A stretch of DNA of 32,484 nucleotides from Eggerthellaceae bacterium (GTDB taxonomy: Bacteria; Actinomycetota; Coriobacteriia; Coriobacteriales; Eggerthellaceae), in NCBI GenBank assembly GCA_017459925.1, contig JAFUCC010000063.1, forward strand, positions 1 through 32,484. Direction: 5' to 3'. The position numbers and the translations under genes are program-made. Within the stretch, counting starts at the first letter, position 1. Each line of letters starts with the position of its first letter. The notes under the pieces are model-generated. The model searched no databases. It was not told the DNA's origin and worked only from the letters and a program-made list of their open reading frames with translations. Shown here piece after piece: positions 29,740-32,484 of this stretch.

Positions 29740-30771
29740 ATGGCACGGAAACTTGCGTCAGTCCAATACGTCCACGATGTTTGGCCGATTGAAGGCGCCG
29801 ACCGGGTCGAGGCGATTGGAGTCTTGGGATGGCGTTGCGTGGCCAAGAAGGGCGAGTTCGAAGTCGGGGATTGGTGCGTGTACTTCGAAATTGACTCGTT
29901 CCTCCCCGTTGACGAGCGCTTTGAGTTCCTGCGCGCCAGTAGCTACAAGAACAGCGATTTGCTCGGCGAGGGGTTCCGCCTGAAGACCCAGCGTTTCCGG
30001 GGCCAGCTATCGCAGGGACTGGCGCTGCCCATCGGCGTCCTTCCGGAAGGCCATTACGAGCTCGGGCAGGACGTGTCGGAGCTGCTCGGCGTGCGGAAGT
30101 GGGAAATCCAGGAGCGCCTCAGCACGAACGGCACGATCGTCGGCGTGCTTCCCGACGGCGTCCCCAAGACGGAGGAGACGCGGATACAGGCCGAGCCTGG
30201 TTTACTAGAAGAGCTCCGAGGGCTTCCCTACTATGTGACGACGAAAATGGACGGCACGAGCTTGACCATGTTCCTCATCGACGGCAGGTTTGGCGTTTGC
30301 GGCCACAACTACGAGTACGCCGACGACGGGGGCTGCTCGTTCTGGCGCTTCGCACATGACCGAAAGATAGAGTCTCGGATGCGCGAGACCGGTGTCGGAA
30401 ATGTCGTGATTCAAGGTGAGTTCTGCGGTGGCGGCATCCAGGGGAATCCGCTCAAACTGATCAGGCCGGAATGGTACGTCTTCTCGATTTCAGATGCGGA
30501 GACCCGCAGGCGCTGGCCGCTCGACGAGATGATCGCGTACTGCGACGACGCGGGCCTTGTGCGCGTGCCCGTCGAGGAGAGGGAGGATGCCTTCGCGTAC
30601 GAGTCGGTCGAAGCGCTGCTCGAGCGCGCCCGGGGGTTCTACGAAAGCGGGAACGTGAAGGAGGGGATCGTTGTTAGGCCGATTGAGCCGGTGTATTCGA
30701 AGTTGCTGCAAGGTCCGTTGTCGATGAAGGTCATCAACAACGACTACCTCCTGAAGAAACACAAGAAGTAA
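29740..30771 (+). CDS. RNA ligase, DRB0094/Rnl5 family
   Basis: A 343-aa ATP-dependent nucleotidyltransferase that seals RNA ends. The N-terminal OB-like module (ASVQYVHDVWPIEGADRVE) is typical of the Deinococcus DRB0094 group, which ligates 3'-OH RNA at nicks. Motif I is TTKMDGTSL with adenylated Lys169, followed by IQGEFCGGGIQGNPL (motif IIIa region), KEGIVVRPIEP (motif IV) and LSMKVINNDYLLK (motif V). ATG 29740 is chosen for AAGGAG 6 nt upstream, within a longer frame starting at 29725. Related ligases occur in phages and mobile elements as RNA repair genes. The metallophosphoesterase across the shared control region may supply end-healing. Confidence 0.88.
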   Translation: MARKLASVQYVHDVWPIEGADRVEAIGVLGWRCVAKKGEFEVGDWCVYFEIDSFLPVDERFEFLRASSYKNSDLLGEGFRLKTQRFRGQLSQGLALPIGVLPEGHYELGQDVSELLGVRKWEIQERLSTNGTIVGVLPDGVPKTEETRIQAEPGLLEELRGLPYYVTTKMDGTSLTMFLIDGRFGVCGHNYEYADDGGCSFWRFAHDRKIESRMRETGVGNVVIQGEFCGGGIQGNPLKLIRPEWYVFSISDAETRRRWPLDEMIAYCDDAGLVRVPVEEREDAFAYESVEALLERARGFYESGNVKEGIVVRPIEPVYSKLLQGPLSMKVINNDYLLKKHKK

Positions 30772-30830
30772 GACCGCTGTGAACTGGCGCAGTGCCGATT
30801 ATGGAGCGTTAGGGAGAGCTTGTTGCGACG

Positions 30831-31031
30831 CTAGTCGCGCTCGAGGTCGACGACGGCGTAGCTGACGCTTGGCTTGGTGGTCACCTCGAAAGGAAGGCGC
30901 CCCTCGCGCAGTGCCTGGCGCACGAACACGTTTATCGCCGTGGTGAAGCTCATGCCCAGCTCGTCGAACAAAGCGTCGGCGTCCTTCTTCAGGTCCTCGT
31001 CCATGCGGATGGTTATGTTGACGTTGGCCAT
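30831..31031 (-). CDS. RelB/DinJ-type antitoxin without adjacent toxin
   Basis: A 66-aa ribbon-helix-helix protein. MANVNITIRMDEDLKKDADALF and ELGMSFTTAINVFVRQALREGRLPFEV (split over residues 25-51) are the DinJ/RelB signature. It would bind its own promoter and neutralise a YafQ/RelE-type RNase. The usual toxin position downstream is occupied by the end of the opposite-strand RNA ligase, so it is an orphan here. ATG 31031 has GGGAG about 10 nt upstream. A 7-bp inverted repeat lies at 31053-31073. Confidence 0.88.
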   Translation of the reverse strand: MANVNITIRMDEDLKKDADALFDELGMSFTTAINVFVRQALREGRLPFEVTTKPSVSYAVVDLERD

Positions 31032-31052
31032 GCTGACTCCCTTGGCTCGCAA

Positions 31053-31073
31053 GTAAGATGCAATAAATCTTAC
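31053..31073. promoter_or_regulatory. Operator-like inverted repeat of the antitoxin gene
   Basis: GTAAGAT (31053-31059) and ATCTTAC (31067-31073) flank 7 nt and adjoin a TATGAT -10-like box on the minus strand (31074-31079). Typical of antitoxin autoregulation. Confidence 0.6.
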
Positions 31074-31144
31074 ATCATAAAGGCAGAGACCGCATGCAAT
31101 CGCAGTGCGAAAGCGATGCACCTCGTCGGAGATCGGAGGAACGA

Positions 31145-32484
31145 ATGGACCAAGTGAGCTGGAATCTCGTGGCGCCGGATATGGACAGGCTCCTGAACTG
31201 CTTCGGGGAGCGCTGGAAGAACCCGTCGGCCCAGACGCCGGCGGTTCTCGAAGCGCTCGACGGGCTCTTCGACACGCTCGCCGATCTCGAGCCGCTCGAG
31301 AGAAACGAGGAGGCGAAGGCCATCTGGCTCAGGGTTCCCCGTGGGGAGTTGGACGACTTCGATGATTACGACAACCTGCTCGACATCGGCGAGGTGTCTT
31401 CCCGCGAGGAGTACGTTGCATTGTGGGAATACGCCTATCCCGACGGGTTCAAGTGGTATGAGCTCGTCATCGTGGAGAACGAGCGCTGCAGGGCCGTGTC
31501 GGTCGGCCGCACGTTTGTGGTTTGCGCCGACCTTGAAGAGGAGCCCCGCGAGTTCGACTGGAACGAGGAATACGCCGTGGCTCTGTTCGGCCTGCTCGCG
31601 CGCGCCGCAAACCAGAGCATGGAGCTGCTGAGGGAGGGCGCGTACAACGCCCTTGTCGAAGACCAGCTCCCCTACCACCACCGCAAGGGCGTTGTCAGGA
31701 GGAGCTCCCTGTGGGAAGCCGACGCCTCGTGGAGGGAGGGCGTCTTCGAGGGGATGGGCGATGAGACCTACCGAGCGTTCCGCGAATACGCCGCCTGTGG
31801 CGCGGAAGATGAGAAGAACATCGGGCGCCTGGCCGGCATGACGGGAAACGACTTCCTCGGCGCGTGCGCGATTGGCTACGAGGCGTGCGGGTACGACCTT
31901 TGCGGCGACGACGGTGAGAGGCTGCCACTGGTCGACCTGTACATGCGCTACGCGGACGGCCGTGACGAGGGGCTGACCTGCAAGGGCAGCGGGCTCTGCT
32001 CGGGCCCGGGCATCGACCTGACAAGCCCGGAGGCCTGGGATTCCTGGTACTTCGACCGGAATCGCGGCGGCGGGCATCCCTGGGAGGTGTGCCGCGGCGG
32101 CAACTCGACCCACGTGGACCTCTTCGTCAGCCATGACAGGCGGCACGACGAGTTCCGGTATCGCCTCGGCGAGCTGACCGACGAGCAGCTCGCCGAGGCG
32201 AAGAAGGCCTGGGGCTATTACTTCGTCGTCGCCGGCAAGGCGTGGAGCAGGTCGGTCGAGGCGGTGAACATCTACGTCGCGCTGAAGCGCGCCGGGCTGC
32301 CCGTAGCGCTCAGAGATGCAGATGCGATCCTCGCGCGGTTCGAGGGGGCGGACTACGTCGGCGTCGTCCCGCACGACGTGGTTCCCCGCTACTGCGAGAG
32401 CATGTTTCTCGGGCGCTACGGCGCGATCCTCGACTTCATCCACGTCTACGGCGACGACATGGAAAGCTTCGGCGATGAAATCGA
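31145..32484 (+). CDS. Large unknown protein, cut by the window edge
   Basis: An open frame of at least 446 codons runs from ATG 31145 (with CGGAGG about 7 nt upstream) past the end of the window. The product is acidic, soluble, Trp- and Tyr-rich. It begins MDQVSWNLVAPDMDRLLNCF, and a conspicuous glycine/histidine segment GGGHPWEVCRGGNSTHVDLFV-like (split; about residues 316-336) is the most motif-like part. I recognise no family. The codon pattern, ribosome-binding site and lack of stops support it over the 457-codon frame on the opposite strand. It may be cargo of a third unit in this tRNA hotspot. Confidence 0.75.
   Translation, partial: MDQVSWNLVAPDMDRLLNCFGERWKNPSAQTPAVLEALDGLFDTLADLEPLERNEEAKAIWLRVPRGELDDFDDYDNLLDIGEVSSREEYVALWEYAYPDGFKWYELVIVENERCRAVSVGRTFVVCADLEEEPREFDWNEEYAVALFGLLARAANQSMELLREGAYNALVEDQLPYHHRKGVVRRSSLWEADASWREGVFEGMGDETYRAFREYAACGAEDEKNIGRLAGMTGNDFLGACAIGYEACGYDLCGDDGERLPLVDLYMRYADGRDEGLTCKGSGLCSGPGIDLTSPEAWDSWYFDRNRGGGHPWEVCRGGNSTHVDLFVSHDRRHDEFRYRLGELTDEQLAEAKKAWGYYFVVAGKAWSRSVEAVNIYVALKRAGLPVALRDADAILARFEGADYVGVVPHDVVPRYCESMFLGRYGAILDFIHVYGDDMESFGDEI

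Noticed and set aside
30490-30762. 90-codon minus-strand ORF as a toxin partner for the DinJ antitoxin
   Set aside because: Length is like YafQ but the sequence lacks YafQ/RelE features and lies antisense to the RNA ligase motif IV-V region.
31070-32443. 457-codon minus-strand ORF at the right edge
   Set aside because: The plus-strand frame from 31145 is open to the window end, has a good ribosome-binding site and balanced residue use; the minus frame shows shadow composition.

Overview
The window is GC-rich, with actinobacterial-type gene content (long-tailed LytR-CpsA-Psr protein, MscL with a zinc ribbon, DHH phosphoesterase, ACT regulator). Its gene style suggests a gut Coriobacteriia/Eggerthellaceae chromosome; that assignment is inference, not proof. 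A core chromosomal block of about 10 kb lies between a prophage remnant or end on the left and a tandem set of tRNA-targeted mobile elements on the right.

1-4.1 kb: right end of a prophage. It opens with an Asn-codon-rich sequence that looks like the template repeat of a diversity-generating retroelement (DGR), followed by its reverse transcriptase. Then come a small phage protein, an XkdX-like protein, two membrane/holin-type proteins, an NlpC/P60-type endolysin whose catalytic halves appear in swapped order, and a tiny membrane protein. The block ends at a 3' fragment of tRNA-Thr(CGU), the likely attR.

4.1-14.6 kb: core genes. These are an LCP cell-wall ligase, rlmH, exonuclease III, an ACT-domain protein, mscL, a CNNM/CorC-type membrane protein, an amidohydrolase, a SEC-C protein, a DHH/DHHA1 phosphoesterase, a low-molecular-weight protein tyrosine phosphatase, a small unknown ORF and initiator tRNA-fMet. 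Their intergenic gaps hold two families of 27-29 nt palindromes. These are organised as inverted pairs whose arms are perfect mirror copies, and I found none inside the mobile elements.

14.6-26.8 kb: a 12.2-kb integrative mobilizable element in the 3' end of tRNA-fMet, bounded by 45-bp identical att repeats with integrase-type arm sites inside both ends. It carries a type II restriction-modification pair, an OLD-family ATPase/TOPRIM nuclease, relaxase, MobC-like protein, DnaB-like ATPase, HTH protein, an unknown zinc-finger protein, a Schlafen/AlbA_2-type ATP-binding regulator surrounded by ACTTAGGAA-type octamers, and a tyrosine integrase.

26.8-28.8 kb: a 2-kb segment bounded by the attR above and a third, diverged copy of the same 45-bp site. 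Its only gene is a DUF234-type ATPase with a PD-(D/E)XK-like tail, and it has no integrase, so it looks like a cis-mobilizable remnant. 28.8 kb to the end: a metallophosphoesterase and an Rnl5-type RNA ligase transcribed divergently around a perfect AT-rich inverted repeat, an orphan DinJ-type antitoxin, and a large unknown protein cut by the window edge. This part may be a third unit in the same tRNA hotspot; its right end is not visible.
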